Of a stretch of DNA of 64,000 bases, positions 1 through 10,879 are shown in pieces. The translations under genes were made by a program, and so were the position numbers. The DNA is from Pseudarthrobacter psychrotolerans (GTDB lineage: Bacteria; Actinomycetota; Actinomycetes; Actinomycetales; Micrococcaceae): the NCBI RefSeq assembly GCF_009911795.1, contig NZ_CP047898.1, positions 4,836,001-4,900,000 of the forward strand. Direction: 5' to 3'. Below the pieces are notes generated by a model that was not told the origin of the DNA, did no database searches, and saw only the letters and a list, made by a program, of their open reading frames with translations. The stretch's first letter is position 1. Every line of letters starts with the position of its first letter.

Positions 1-272
1 GGCAGGAAAACACGGAGTCACAGGAACCGCGGACCGGCCAACAGACTTTTAGGCCTCTTTTTGACGCAAGCTTCCGGCCCTTGGTGCCGGATCGAAACGG
101 GGTCGGCGACGTCGGAGTCTTCTGAGACCGAGACTCTCCCCCAGCCGTCGCCGGCCCTCACTTCCGCGGGCTGAAGCCCGGAGCTGCTGTGGCGGTTGCC
201 CATCGGGCCGCCGCCACAGTGGTGTTGTGGGACAATTGAGTGTCAATCCATTGGCATCTCAAGGAGTTAGCT
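1..272. other. Intergenic region upstream of sufS
   Basis: I see no convincing gene here. Short frames on the minus strand are Arg/Pro-rich and look like high-GC noise. A 9-bp perfect inverted repeat (CTGTGGCGG at 187-195 and CCGCCACAG at 211-219, 15-base loop) lies 54 bases upstream of the sufS start. It has no T-run, so it is more likely an RNA hairpin or regulator site than a terminator. The rest of the SUF operon (sufB/D/C), usually upstream, is not in the window. Confidence 0.5.
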
Positions 273-1597
<1,325 letters not shown>

Positions 1598-1621
1598 CGG
1601 GATCATCGAAGGTAACCCACC

Positions 1622-2071
1622 ATGAGCCTTGACCAGCTGTATCAGCAGATCATCCTTGACCATTCCAAGGTCCGCCACGGCAGTGGACTTGCGGGCGTCG
1701 CGGCACCGGCGGGGGCGTCCACTGGCCTGTCCCACCAGCTCAACCCGGTCTGCGGCGACGAAGTCACGCTGCGGGTGGCGGTGGCAGACGGCAAGGTGGC
1801 CCAGATTTCCTGGGACGGCGAAGGTTGCTCCATCTCGATGGCATCGGCGTCGGTCCTCAGCGAGCTCGCGGAGGGAATGACCGTGGACGAACTCCACGCC
1901 GTCATTGGCAACTTCCGCGAAGTGCTCCGTTCGCGTGGGAAGATCCACGCCGATCCCGAGATCCTGGGCGACGCCGCGGCTTTCGAGGGCGTGGCCCGCT
2001 ACGCCGCGCGCGTCAAATGCGCCATGATTTCCTGGGTGGCCGCCGAGGACGCCCTGCACCAGGCTGCCTGA
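1622..2071 (+). CDS. sufU: SufU-type Fe-S assembly sulfur acceptor
   Basis: A 149-residue SufU-type IscU homologue. In the SUF systems of Firmicutes and Actinobacteria, zinc-bound SufU accepts persulfide from SufS and passes it to SufBCD. The zinc ligands are visible: Cys44 and Asp46 in NPVCGDEV, Cys69 in GEGCSISMAS, and Cys133 in VKCAMISW. The insertion between the first two cysteines typical of SufU, as against IscU, is present. ATG at 1622 follows GAAGGTAACCCACC, a good ribosome site. It lies 24 bases after sufS and is surely co-transcribed. It converges on nhaA with only 17 bases between the stop codons. Confidence 0.93.
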   Translation: MSLDQLYQQIILDHSKVRHGSGLAGVAAPAGASTGLSHQLNPVCGDEVTLRVAVADGKVAQISWDGEGCSISMASASVLSELAEGMTVDELHAVIGNFREVLRSRGKIHADPEILGDAAAFEGVARYAARVKCAMISWVAAEDALHQAA

Positions 2072-2088
2072 GTCTTTCCGGGTTCAGG

Positions 2089-3402
2089 TCAGCCCCGGTG
2101 CTCGAAAGCATCAGGGACGCCGTCGCCGTCAGCATCACGCCGTTCCGCCACTTCCACGGCGCGGTAATGACGGTTCCGTAGCCGGAGGACCACTGCGGCG
2201 AGCAGAGCGGCAACCAGTGATCCGGTGAGGATGGCTACCTTCGCGTGGTCATCGTGGGCGGAGCCCGCACCGAAGCTCAGCTCGGCGATCAGCAGCGACA
2301 CCGTGAAGCCCACTCCGGCCAACAGCGCCAGGCCCGCAACATCGATCCAGGCGAGGCCGTCGTCGAGCTTTGCCCTGGTGGTCTTAGTGATCAGGTACGT
2401 AACGCCGAACACGCCAATCGTCTTGCCGGCCACCAAAGCAACCACAATTCCCACAGCCACCGGATCCGCCAGTGCCGACCGGAAGCCGTCGAGGCCGCCC
2501 ACGGCAACTCCGGCGGAAAAGAAGGCGAAGACCGGGACCGCGAAGCCTGCCGAAAGCGGGCGGAGCCGGTGTTCCAGGGCCTCAGCCATGCCGGTACCAG
2601 TCTCACCGCGTTTCCGCGATGCGAGGACCGGCACAGCAAACGCGAGCAGCACACCGGCCACCGTGGCGTGGATACCGGAAGCGTGCACGAGCGCCCAGGT
2701 GGCGGCGGCCAGCGGCAGCAACAGGTACCAGCTACGGACCCTCCTTTGGGCCAGCAGTGTAAACAGCCCCAGCGGGACGACTGCCGCCAGCAGGAAGAGT
2801 GGCTGCAGTCCGGACGAGTAGAAGAAGGCGATGATGCCGATGGCCAGCAGGTCATCCACTACGGCCAAGGTCAGCAGGAACGTCCGGAGCGCCGCAGGCA
2901 GGTGTGTGTTGATGACGGCCAGGACGGCCAGGGCAAACGCAATATCGGTGGCCGTGGGAATTGCCCAGCCCCGCAGGCTCTCAGCGCCCTGGCCCAGGTT
3001 CAGCAGTGTGTAGATCAGGGCCGGAACCGCAACCCCTCCCACGGCCGCCGCCACCGGAACCACGGCCTTTGACACCTTGCGGAGTTCGCCGGAGACAAAC
3101 TCCCGCTTGAGTTCCAGGCCGGCCAGAAAGAAAAAGATGGCCAGGAGGCCGTCCGACGCCCAATGCCCCAGGGAGAGCTGGAGGTGCAAGGGCTCGTAGC
3201 CGATTTTCAGGTCCCGCAGTGCGAAGTAGCCCTCAGCCGCCGGCGAGTTGGCCCAGAGGAGTGCCGCAGCGGTGGCCAACAACAGGAGGGCGCCGCCGGC
3301 TGTTTCCAGCCTGAGGATCTCTGAGATCCGCAGGAATTCAGGGTAGCTTGAGCGGCTGAGGACCTTTGCAGCGAAGGTTGGGCGGGAAGGGCGCTTGGCC
3401 AT
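2089..3402 (-). CDS. nhaA: Na+/H+ antiporter NhaA
   Basis: A 437-residue inner-membrane antiporter that exchanges cytoplasmic Na+ (or Li+) for external H+. The sequence has about twelve hydrophobic segments. It shows the NhaA core: [14 protein letters not shown] (discontinuous helix IV region) and [16 protein letters not shown] with the paired Asp of the ion site. Start is ATG at 3402, with AGGAG six bases upstream. The C-terminal tail is unusual: after the last helix and a basic stretch it ends in [15 protein letters not shown], a D-x-D-x-D-G-x-x-D calcium-loop-like motif not expected in NhaA. No operon partner on its strand is close upstream (72-base gap). Confidence 0.94.
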   Translation of the reverse strand: MAKRPSRPTFAAKVLSRSSYPEFLRISEILRLETAGGALLLLATAAALLWANSPAAEGYFALRDLKIGYEPLHLQLSLGHWASDGLLAIFFFLAGLELKREFVSGELRKVSKAVVPVAAAVGGVAVPALIYTLLNLGQGAESLRGWAIPTATDIAFALAVLAVINTHLPAALRTFLLTLAVVDDLLAIGIIAFFYSSGLQPLFLLAAVVPLGLFTLLAQRRVRSWYLLLPLAAATWALVHASGIHATVAGVLLAFAVPVLASRKRGETGTGMAEALEHRLRPLSAGFAVPVFAFFSAGVAVGGLDGFRSALADPVAVGIVVALVAGKTIGVFGVTYLITKTTRAKLDDGLAWIDVAGLALLAGVGFTVSLLIAELSFGAGSAHDDHAKVAILTGSLVAALLAAVVLRLRNRHYRAVEVAERRDADGDGVPDAFEHRG

Positions 3403-3473
3403 GGTTGGCTCCTGGAATTAAGGGGTCGACAAAACTATTGCCGACCAGACTTCCCGGCGCACCTGTGACCAGC

Positions 3474-3694
3474 CTACCCGAGCAGGCCCATAATCCCGAT
3501 TACGGCGGTGGCAGCTCCCAGCACCATGGAGATGCTGACCAGCACCACGTGGACGGTGAGGAACTTTGTGGCTTTGCCGGCGGCGTCCCGCGCACGTGGG
3601 TCCTTCATCACCCGGCGCAGGAACTGCGGCCAGACCACCAGGGACCAGACGCCGGCGATGATCAGCAGGCAGGCCGCAAACAGGGGAGCTGCAT
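3474..3694 (-). CDS. Small SCO4848-family membrane protein (frameshifted near 3,685)
   Basis: A small membrane protein that resembles the uncharacterised actinobacterial SCO4848 family: two hydrophobic helices around a basic loop (VVWPQFLRRVMKDPRARDA), ending in a glycine-rich helix. The frame has no usable start as written. If one base is added to the CCCC run (plus-strand 3683-3686), an ATG at 3694 opens the frame and gives a 73-residue protein starting MQLPLFAACLLIIAG. That ATG lies three bases after the stop of the DUF2505 gene, exactly where a coupled gene should start, which supports the restored frame. Function unknown. Confidence 0.72.
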
Positions 3695-3697
3695 GGG

Positions 3698-4195
3698 CTA
3701 GTGGCTTTCGAGCCAGGCCTGGGCCTGCTGGGACTGGATGTTCAGGGCCTTGGACACCATGGGCTCGGCCGCCTCGGCGATCTTGCCGCCCAGGAAGGGG
3801 ACGGAGGACGTGACGTTGCCTTCGAGTTCGATGCGTGTGCTGCCGCCTTCCGCGACGAGCCGCTGGACCGCGGTCACATCAAGGGGGGCGCCGGCGATCT
3901 TCAGCGTGATGTTGCTCTGGCGGGAACCATCGGCCGCGGGGGCCTCCCACTTTTCCACCTGCGTCACGGTGAGCTTTTCGCCCACGAACTTCCGGGCGAT
4001 CTCCGGGAGCCGGGTGGTGGGCAGGGTGCGGACCGAGGTGGTGCTGAATGCTCCGTCAACGTCTCCGGCCACTTCAAACGACTCCAGGGTGCCGCCAACG
4101 AACTGGCTGGTATGCCGCTGGAAGTCCTCGTTGATAAATACCGCAGCGACGCTGCCGACGGCATGCGGAAGGGTAGTGGTTGCACTGAGTGCCAT
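3698..4195 (-). CDS. DUF2505 family protein
   Basis: A 165-residue soluble protein of the actinobacterial DUF2505 family, related in fold to START/polyketide-cyclase proteins that bind hydrophobic ligands. The start is ATG at 4195 (MALSATTTLPHAVG), preceded by GGAGGA with normal spacing; an upstream in-frame start at 4240 would add 15 residues but lacks a ribosome site. The pattern of alternating beta strands (TRIELEGNVTSSVP) and a C-terminal amphipathic helix fits the family. It is followed by the SCO4848-like gene and preceded by the SDR/DUF2867 gene on the same strand. The specific ligand is unknown. Confidence 0.85.
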   Translation of the reverse strand: MALSATTTLPHAVGSVAAVFINEDFQRHTSQFVGGTLESFEVAGDVDGAFSTTSVRTLPTTRLPEIARKFVGEKLTVTQVEKWEAPAADGSRQSNITLKIAGAPLDVTAVQRLVAEGGSTRIELEGNVTSSVPFLGGKIAEAAEPMVSKALNIQSQQAQAWLESH

Positions 4196-4243
4196 GGGTC
4201 CTCCAGTGATGTGTAGGTCAGAATGCTTTTTGCTCCCCACATC

Positions 4244-5796
4244 CTACGGGGAGCCGTGCGTGTTGTTGGAACCGGCTTCCGTGCTGTCGGCGCCGGCGAT
4301 TTTCTGCGCCGCCGTAGTGATGTTCCGTGCCATCGCCGGAAAAATGAGGCTGTGGAACGGCAGAACGGCCAGCCAGTAGAGCTTTCCGCTGAGGCCCTTG
4401 GGGAAGAAAATGGCCCGCTGCCGGTAGCGGCTGCCTGTACCGTCAGGTTCTACGGACAGCTCAAGCCAGGCACGTCCGGGGGCACGCATCTCCGCGCGGA
4501 GGCGCAACAGTTTTCCGCGCTCTATCCGCTCCACACGCCACCAGTCCACCACTTCGCCTGGGGCCAGCGTGCCGGGGTGCCGGCGTCCCCGCAGCAGGCC
4601 CGCGCCACCGGTGAGCTTGTCCAGCCAGCCACGCACGCGCCATGCCAGCGGCAGCGAATACCAGCCGTTCCGGCCGCCGATCCCTTCGATAATGGTCCAC
4701 ACGTGGGCAGGATCAACATCCCCGTGGAAGGTCCGCTCATCCACGTAGACCGTGTGGCCTGCCCAGTCCGGATCGCTGGGCAGCGGATCGGCGTCGGCCC
4801 CGGCATTTGACCACGTGGTTTCCACCTGGCCGTCACGCTCCTTGCCGAGGGCGAGGGCAACGGCCCGCCGGTACGGCGTCAGGCCGCCCGCCGGCACAGG
4901 GATGTGGGCGTCGATATCGTGCTCGCGGGACACAGCATCGTGCTGCAGCGACTCGACGAGCGGCAGGGACATGGACAGCGGGATGGGCGTGGTCAGGGCC
5001 ACCCACACGCCGGCGAGCTTCGGGGCAGGAATGGGCAACGCCAGGACCACGCGGTACGGCAGCCCGGCCTCGGCAGCGTATTCCTTCATCATGCCCGCGT
5101 AGCTCAGGACCTGCCGGCAGCCGATGTCGAAAGTGCGGTTGACCGGCCCGTCCATGGCCGCGGCGCCCACAAGGTAGTGCAGCACGTCCCGGACGGCGAT
5201 CGCCTCGATCTTGTTGCGCACCCAGCTCGGGGCCGGCATCAGCGGAAGGGTTTCGGACAGATGGCGGATCATTTCGAAGGACGCGGACCCGGAACCGATC
5301 ACCACACCGGCCTGGAACACCACCGCGTCCACCGCGCTGTCCAGGAAGACCTTTCCCACGGCCTCCCGGGAGCGCATGTGCGTGGACAGCTCCACGTTGG
5401 CCGGGTGAAGGCCGCCCAGGTAGACGATCCTGCCTACGCCGGCGGCGGCCGCAGCTGTGGCCGCCGTTTCCGCCATGGCCTTTTCCTTGGACTCGAAGCC
5501 GGCGCCGGAAGCCATGGAGTGGACGAGGTAGTAGAGCACGTCGACGCCGGGCAGTGCCTGGTGCAGGGCGGCGCCGTCGTCGAGGCTGCTCTGGATCACC
5601 TCAACCTTGCCCAGCCACGGCACGCCGGCGATCTTTGCCGGCGTCCTGACCAGGACCTTTACGGTGTGACCGGCCTCCAGCAGCCGGGGACCAGGCGGCC
5701 GCCGATGTAGCCGGTGGCCCCGGTCACCAGGACGGTTCGCGCCGTCCCCGCGGCCACCGTGTTGGGAGTGTCGCTCGGACTATTGCTATCGCTCAC
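4244..5796 (-). CDS. SDR-DUF2867 fusion oxidoreductase (frameshifted near 5,688)
   Basis: Restored length is 517 residues. The N-terminus is an extended SDR/NmrA-like Rossmann domain with the NAD(P)-binding glycine motif VTGATGYIGG. The last 200 residues are a DUF2867 domain (AWLELSVEPDGTGSRYRQRA), giving the common actinobacterial SDR-DUF2867 layout. GTG at 5796 is preceded by GAGGAG. The frame breaks at plus-strand GGGG 5686-5689: with one more base, GGRLVP continues into RLLEAGHTVKVLVRTP and joins the long downstream frame. The total span is one base short of a multiple of three, consistent with a single loss. Substrate unknown. The divergent neighbour is mfd. Confidence 0.85.
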
Positions 5797-5907
5797 GGAA
5801 AGCTCCTCAGGCCAGGCGGGCGGATGCGCCCAACAGGCGCGCTTCCTCAGCAAGCTTAGCAACGCCGGTGCCCGGCGGGCCCCGGGGCAGGGGTAGGCTG
5901 GGATGAC

Positions 5908-5936
5908 CCGGGATTCGAAGAGAATTTCGGGTTTTC
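5908..5936 (+). terminator. Terminator-like hairpin in the mfd leader
   Basis: A 10-bp stem (5908-5917 with 5923-5932, two G-U pairs, 5-base loop) followed directly by TTTT. It has the shape of a weak intrinsic terminator and lies 41 bases before the mfd start. No gene precedes it on the plus strand, so it may act as an attenuator of mfd or may be fortuitous. Confidence 0.4.
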
Positions 5937-5976
5937 GTGTTGCCTGCGATCCCATGAACCCACAGGAGTTTCCGCC

Positions 5977-8900
5977 ATGAGCCCCACTGGCCCGTCCCAT
6001 CCTGGCCCGTCCAACGCTCGTCCCTCGCTGGCCGGACTCCGCCGTGTCCTGGCCGAAGACCCGACGTTCGCGCGGGTCCAGGCGGAGGCGGCGAGGGGTT
6101 TTGACGTCCGGGGCCAGGATTACCAGATCAGTGCGCCGGCCGGACTCCGCGCCGTCCTGCTGGCGGAAATGGCAGACGGCCTGGCCGCCGGCGCCGACGA
6201 AGGTCCCGCCGACGGCGGGCTCCGCCCTGTGGTGCTGGCAGTCACCGCGACGGGACGCGAAGCGGAGGACCTGACGGCGGCCCTGCGTGCTTACCTCCAG
6301 GCTGATTCGGTGGCCGAGTTCCCCAGTTGGGAAACCCTGCCGCACGAACGGCTCTCACCCCGCTCGGACACGGTGGGCCGCCGGCTGTCCGTCCTGCGCC
6401 GTTTGGCGCACCCGGAAAGTTCGACGGCGGGCCGGCTGCGTGTGGTGGTGGCACCGGTCCGCGCGGTGGTCCAGCCGATCGTTGCCGGGCTGGGTGAGCT
6501 GGTCCCGGTCACGCTGAAGGTGGGGCAGGACATGCCGTTCTCCAACGTGGTGCGGAGCCTCGCCGACGCCGCCTACGCACGCGTGGACATGGTCACCCAC
6601 CGTGGCGAATTTGCCGTCCGTGGCGGCATCATCGACGTCTTCCCTCCCACCGAGGACCATCCCATCCGCGTGGAGTTCTTCGGCGACGAGGTGGACCAGA
6701 TGCGCTGGTTCGCGGTGGCCGACCAGCGCTCGCTGTCGGCGCCCGGCGTGCATCACCCCACCGAACTCCATGCCCCGCCCTGCCGCGAAATCCTGATCAC
6801 GCCGTCGGTGATGTCCCGCGCGGCCACCCTGAAGGCGCAGCTTCCCGCGGCGGCGGACATGCTGGAGAAAATCGCCGGCGGCATCACCGTGGAAGGCATG
6901 GAATCCCTGGCCCCGGTGCTGGTGGACGCCATGGTCCCGTTTGTGGAGCAGCTGCCCGCCGGGTCCATCTCGGTGATCATTGAACCGGAAAAGGTACGCA
7001 GGCGCGCACATGATCTTGCGGCCACTAACGAGGAGTTCCTGGAAGCAGCCTGGTCCACGGCCTCGGACGGCGGCGCGGCTCCACTGGACCTCAGCTCGCA
7101 GGCGTCGGCAGCTTTGCACTCCGCCAGCTTCCGTTCCCTGGCCGAAACCCGGAGCTTCTCGCTGGAACACGAGGTGTCCTGGTGGTCCATCACGTCACTG
7201 GCCACTGACGAGGAGCTGCTGCCGGAGATCGACGTCCTCAACCTCCGCGCCCGGGAACCGCGCGGGTACCAGGGCGATGTGGCCGAGATGATGGACTTCA
7301 TCGGCTCCCACGTCCGGGACCAGTGGCGGATCGTGGTGGCCACGGAGGGACCCGGCCCGGCGCAGCGCCTGGCGGAACTGTTCCACGATGCCGACATCCC
7401 CTGTGCCCGGGTGGACACTCTTGAGAAGGAGCCGCAGGCGGGCATCATCGAGGTGACCACTGCCGCCGTCGGACGCGGTTTTGTCCTGGACAGCCTCAAG
7501 CTGGGGCTGCTCACCGAAGCGGACCTTCTGGGAAGGACGTCCGCGGGCTCCACCAAGGACATGCGGCGCATGCCGTCCAAGCGGCGGAATGCCGTGGACC
7601 CGCTGCAGCTGGTCAACGGCGATTCCGTGGTGCACGAACAGCACGGCATTGGCCGCTTCATCGAACTCATCCAGCGCAAGGTGGCCGGCGGCGGAGACGG
7701 CGTCCGCGAATACCTGGTCCTGGAATACGCCCCGTCCAAGCGCGGCGCCCCAGGCGACCGCCTGTTTGTCCCCACCGACCAGCTGGACCAGGTGACCCGC
7801 TACGTCGGCGGTGACACCCCGGTGCTCAGCAAGATGGGCGGCTCCGACTGGGCCAGCACCAAGTCCAAAGCCCGCAAGGCCGTCAAGGAGATCGCCGGCG
7901 AACTCATCCGGCTGTACTCCGCGCGGATGGCCTCAAAGGGCCATGCCTTCGGGCCGGACACGCCGTGGCAGCGTGAGCTGGAGGAGGCCTTCCCGTATGT
8001 GGAGACGCCGGACCAGCTGACCACCATCAACGAGGTCAAGGCGGACATGGAGCGGGAGATCCCCATGGACCGCCTGGTGTCCGGCGACGTGGGCTACGGC
8101 AAGACCGAGATCGCCGTCCGGGCCGCGTTCAAGGCGGTCCAGGACGGGAAACAGGTGGCGATCCTGGTGCCCACCACCCTGCTCGCCCAGCAGCACTACG
8201 AAACGTTCACCGAACGCTTCTCCGGCTTCCCCTTGCGGGTCAAAGCCCTGTCCCGGTTCCAAGGGACCAAGGAAACCAAAGAGACCGTTGAGGGCGTCAA
8301 GAGCGGTTCCGTAGACGTCGTCATTGGAACCCACCGGCTGCTGTCGAAAGACTTCGCGTTCAAGGACCTGGGCCTGGTGATCGTGGACGAGGAACAGCGC
8401 TTCGGTGTGGAGCACAAGGAAGCGCTGAAGAAAATGCGGACCAACGTGGACGTGCTGGCCATGAGCGCCACACCGATTCCGCGGACCCTGGAGATGTCGT
8501 TGACCGGCATCCGGGAAACGTCCACGCTGGCCACCCCGCCGGAGGAACGCCACCCCGTCCTCACCTACGTGGGCCCGTACACGGACAGGCAGACCTCGGC
8601 CGCCATCCGCCGCGAGCTGATGCGCGAAGGCCAGGTGTTCCTGGTCCACAACAGGGTTTCCACGATCGAACGGACCGCCGCCAAAGTCCGCGAACTGGTC
8701 CCGGAGGCGCGCGTGGAGGTGGCGCACGGGCAGATGTCCGAGAGCCGGTTGGAGCAGATCATCGTGGACTTCTGGGAGAAGCGCTTCGACGTCCTGGTGT
8801 GCACCACCATCATCGAAACCGGCCTGGACATCTCCAACGCCAACACCCTGATCGTGGACGGGGCGGACAAGTACGGCCTCTCCCAGCTGCACCAGCTCCG

Positions 8901-9669
8901 CGGCCGGGTGGGCCGCGGCCGTGAACGCGCCTATGCCTACTTCCTGTACCCGTCCGAGAAGCCCCTGGGCGAGGTGGCGCTGGAACGGCTCAAGGCCGTC
9001 GCCACCCACAACGAGCTTGGCGCCGGCATGCAGCTGGCCATGAAGGACCTCGAAATCCGCGGCGCCGGCAACCTGCTGGGCGGCGAGCAGTCAGGCCACA
9101 TCCAGGGCGTGGGCTTCGACCTCTACATCCGCCTGGTGGGTGAGGCGGTGGCCGACTTCCGCGGCGACGCCGAGGAGAAGGCTGCCGAAATGAAGATCGA
9201 GCTGCCGGTCAACGCCCACCTCCCGCATGATTATGTGCCGGGGGAGCGGCTCCGTCTGGAGGCCTACCGGAAGCTGGCCTCCGCGGTGACCTATGAGGCC
9301 ATCGAGGAGGTCCTTGCCGAGCTTGTGGACCGCTACGGCGAGCCGCCGCTGCCGGTCCAGAACCTCATCGCCGTGGCCCGCTTCCGGGTGGGTGCCCGCG
9401 AAGCTGGCCTGTCCGACGTCGCGCTGCAGGGGAACTTCATCAAGTTCTCGCCGGCGCAGCTGCCGGAGTCGAAACTGATGCGGCTGACCCGGATGTACCC
9501 GGGTTCCCAGTCCAAGCCCGCCCTGGACGCGGTGCTGATTCCGAAGCCCAAGACCGCCAGGATTGGCGGCCGCGACCTGCAGGACGCCGAAATCCTGGAG
9601 TGGGCCAACGGGGTTATCCGCAACATCTTCTCCGACGCACCGCTCGCCGCTCCGGCAGTAAGAGGTTAG
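5977..9669 (+). CDS. mfd: Transcription-repair coupling factor Mfd
   Basis: A 1,230-residue Mfd: an ATP-dependent translocase that removes RNA polymerase stalled at DNA lesions and recruits UvrA. The order is the usual one: UvrB-like N-terminal module, CarD-like RNAP-interaction domain (VVHEQHGIGRFIEL, about 545-560), then RecG-type translocase with Walker A GDVGYGKTE (about 703) and DEEQ box (about 804). Motif VI lies in LHQLRGRVGRGRERAYAY, and a TRCF C-terminal domain follows. It is slightly longer than the E. coli protein (1,148). ATG at 5977 has ACAGGAG nine bases upstream. The next gene starts seven bases after the stop, so they are probably co-transcribed. Confidence 0.97.
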   Translation: MSPTGPSHPGPSNARPSLAGLRRVLAEDPTFARVQAEAARGFDVRGQDYQISAPAGLRAVLLAEMADGLAAGADEGPADGGLRPVVLAVTATGREAEDLTAALRAYLQADSVAEFPSWETLPHERLSPRSDTVGRRLSVLRRLAHPESSTAGRLRVVVAPVRAVVQPIVAGLGELVPVTLKVGQDMPFSNVVRSLADAAYARVDMVTHRGEFAVRGGIIDVFPPTEDHPIRVEFFGDEVDQMRWFAVADQRSLSAPGVHHPTELHAPPCREILITPSVMSRAATLKAQLPAAADMLEKIAGGITVEGMESLAPVLVDAMVPFVEQLPAGSISVIIEPEKVRRRAHDLAATNEEFLEAAWSTASDGGAAPLDLSSQASAALHSASFRSLAETRSFSLEHEVSWWSITSLATDEELLPEIDVLNLRAREPRGYQGDVAEMMDFIGSHVRDQWRIVVATEGPGPAQRLAELFHDADIPCARVDTLEKEPQAGIIEVTTAAVGRGFVLDSLKLGLLTEADLLGRTSAGSTKDMRRMPSKRRNAVDPLQLVNGDSVVHEQHGIGRFIELIQRKVAGGGDGVREYLVLEYAPSKRGAPGDRLFVPTDQLDQVTRYVGGDTPVLSKMGGSDWASTKSKARKAVKEIAGELIRLYSARMASKGHAFGPDTPWQRELEEAFPYVETPDQLTTINEVKADMEREIPMDRLVSGDVGYGKTEIAVRAAFKAVQDGKQVAILVPTTLLAQQHYETFTERFSGFPLRVKALSRFQGTKETKETVEGVKSGSVDVVIGTHRLLSKDFAFKDLGLVIVDEEQRFGVEHKEALKKMRTNVDVLAMSATPIPRTLEMSLTGIRETSTLATPPEERHPVLTYVGPYTDRQTSAAIRRELMREGQVFLVHNRVSTIERTAAKVRELVPEARVEVAHGQMSESRLEQIIVDFWEKRFDVLVCTTIIETGLDISNANTLIVDGADKYGLSQLHQLRGRVGRGRERAYAYFLYPSEKPLGEVALERLKAVATHNELGAGMQLAMKDLEIRGAGNLLGGEQSGHIQGVGFDLYIRLVGEAVADFRGDAEEKAAEMKIELPVNAHLPHDYVPGERLRLEAYRKLASAVTYEAIEEVLAELVDRYGEPPLPVQNLIAVARFRVGAREAGLSDVALQGNFIKFSPAQLPESKLMRLTRMYPGSQSKPALDAVLIPKPKTARIGGRDLQDAEILEWANGVIRNIFSDAPLAAPAVRG

Positions 9670-9675
9670 AGCTTG

Positions 9676-10496
9676 ATGGGAGGACATCACGCCGCGTCGG
9701 GAGCCGCGGCGTGGGTAGCTATTGCCTCGACGGGACCGTACACGCTGGGCTGGTATCCGCTGGACGCCACAGGAATCCTCATTGGCGGGATGGCGACGGC
9801 GGGGACGGCGCTCGTGTGCGACTGGGACCACCGCCACAGCACCGTGGCCAACTCACTGCCGCCGCTGTCCAATGTGATTGCCGTGGGGATTGAAAACGTC
9901 AGCGGCGGGCACCGGCAAGGTACCCACTCCGTGCTCGGGGCGGCGTGCTTTGTGCTGCTGGCCATGATGGCCGGACAGTTCCAGCTGCAGACGGACTGGG
10001 GCCTGCTGTCGGTGGGCGCCGGCCTGCTGTGCATGTTCATGATCAACATTGCGGCCAAGGCGCTGAAGCTGTTTCCCAAGTCCGGCTTTATCAGCAACTG
10101 GATCTTTGCCCTGACCATGGCCGGACTGGTGACATGGTTCGCGCCGGCACAGTGGACCTGGCTCCCCGTATCGATGTTGACCGGTGTGGTGGTCCACATC
10201 GTGGGGACATGATCACCACCGGGGGCGTGCCGCTGCTCTGGCCGATCGTCATCAAGCCACCGAAGTTCCTCCGGAAGCTGCCGGTGCTCAACGACGTCTG
10301 GAAAGCCAACGGCGCCTTTTCCCTGCCGCTGCTGGGCCGCGCAGGTTCCCGGCGCGAGTGGCTGGTGCTGATCCCGGTCAGTGCTTACGCGATGGTGGGC
10401 ATGTGCGTAGCGGCCTGGTCGTTGGCGAAGGCACATTTCCCCGCCGCCATGGCGATCGGAAAGACTACGGTCAGCCGCCTGCTTGGCGCGGGCTGA
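9676..10496 (+). CDS. YdjM/DUF457-type membrane metal-dependent hydrolase (frameshifted near 10,205)
   Basis: Restored length is 273 residues. It has the YdjM/DUF457 signatures for metal binding: MGGHHAASG at the N-terminus, DWDHRHST, and GGHRQGTHSV, embedded between several hydrophobic helices. The frame ends early at 10212 (HIVGT). Adding one G to the run at 10203-10206 gives HIVGDMITTGGVPLLWP, a family motif, and continues to 10496. The start is ATG at 9676 (a TTG one codon earlier is also possible), just after mfd with AAGAGG upstream. In E. coli YdjM is an SOS-regulated membrane protein; coupling to mfd could reflect DNA-damage expression, but I see no LexA box. Confidence 0.83.
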
Positions 10497-10530
10497 CGCG
10501 GGCGCTGCCAGGCGTCCATGACTTAAAAGG

Positions 10531-10559
10531 CTGCGGCCCCGGAATATCCGGGGCCGCAG
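10531..10559. terminator. Bidirectional terminator between convergent genes
   Basis: A perfect 13-bp GC-rich stem (10531-10543 with 10547-10559, loop ATA), flanked by A-rich sequence on the left and TTTAAG on the right. It sits between the plus-strand hydrolase gene and the minus-strand small membrane gene, so it can serve both. Confidence 0.85.
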
Positions 10560-10581
10560 ACCTTTAAGTTACAGTCGGTTC

Positions 10582-10827
10582 TTACTTGCCGCCGGCTGAA
10601 TCGGAGCGGCCCGTGACGGTCTGCGGGATCCAGAACGCCAGGAAAAACAGGCCAAGGCAGACGGCCATCGGCCACGGGTTGCCGAGCGTGAGGAAGGACA
10701 GGGAATAGATGGAGCCCAGGAACAGCGCCATCATGGGGACAAACAGAAGGATGCTGCCCATAAGGCTGTTCTCGTTCTGGGGGGTCTGTACCGTGGCGTT
10801 GCCGGACTCGGTGGTCTTGCTGGACAT
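10582..10827 (-). CDS. Small two-helix membrane protein, unknown function
   Basis: An 81-residue protein. The first 20 residues are polar (MSSKTTESGNATVQTPQNEN) and are followed by two strong hydrophobic helices (SILLFVPMMALFLGSIYSLS and MAVCLGLFFLAFWI) and a short polar tail. The start ATG at 10827 has GAGGAGGAAAG just upstream; longer in-frame starts lack one. I do not recognise a family with certainty, although actinobacteria commonly carry such small membrane genes. It is 52 bases downstream of deoC on the same strand, so it may be co-transcribed. Confidence 0.75.
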   Translation of the reverse strand: MSSKTTESGNATVQTPQNENSLMGSILLFVPMMALFLGSIYSLSFLTLGNPWPMAVCLGLFFLAFWIPQTVTGRSDSAGGK

Positions 10828-10879
10828 TCTTTCCTCCTCGGCCCCGCGGGGCTCAAACAGTGGCGGCTCCGGACCGGCC

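Noticed and set aside
3474..3716. CTG start for the SCO4848-like gene
   Set aside because: It would need a rare start codon and place the start inside the upstream gene; a one-base loss with ATG at 3694 explains it better and matches six other cases.
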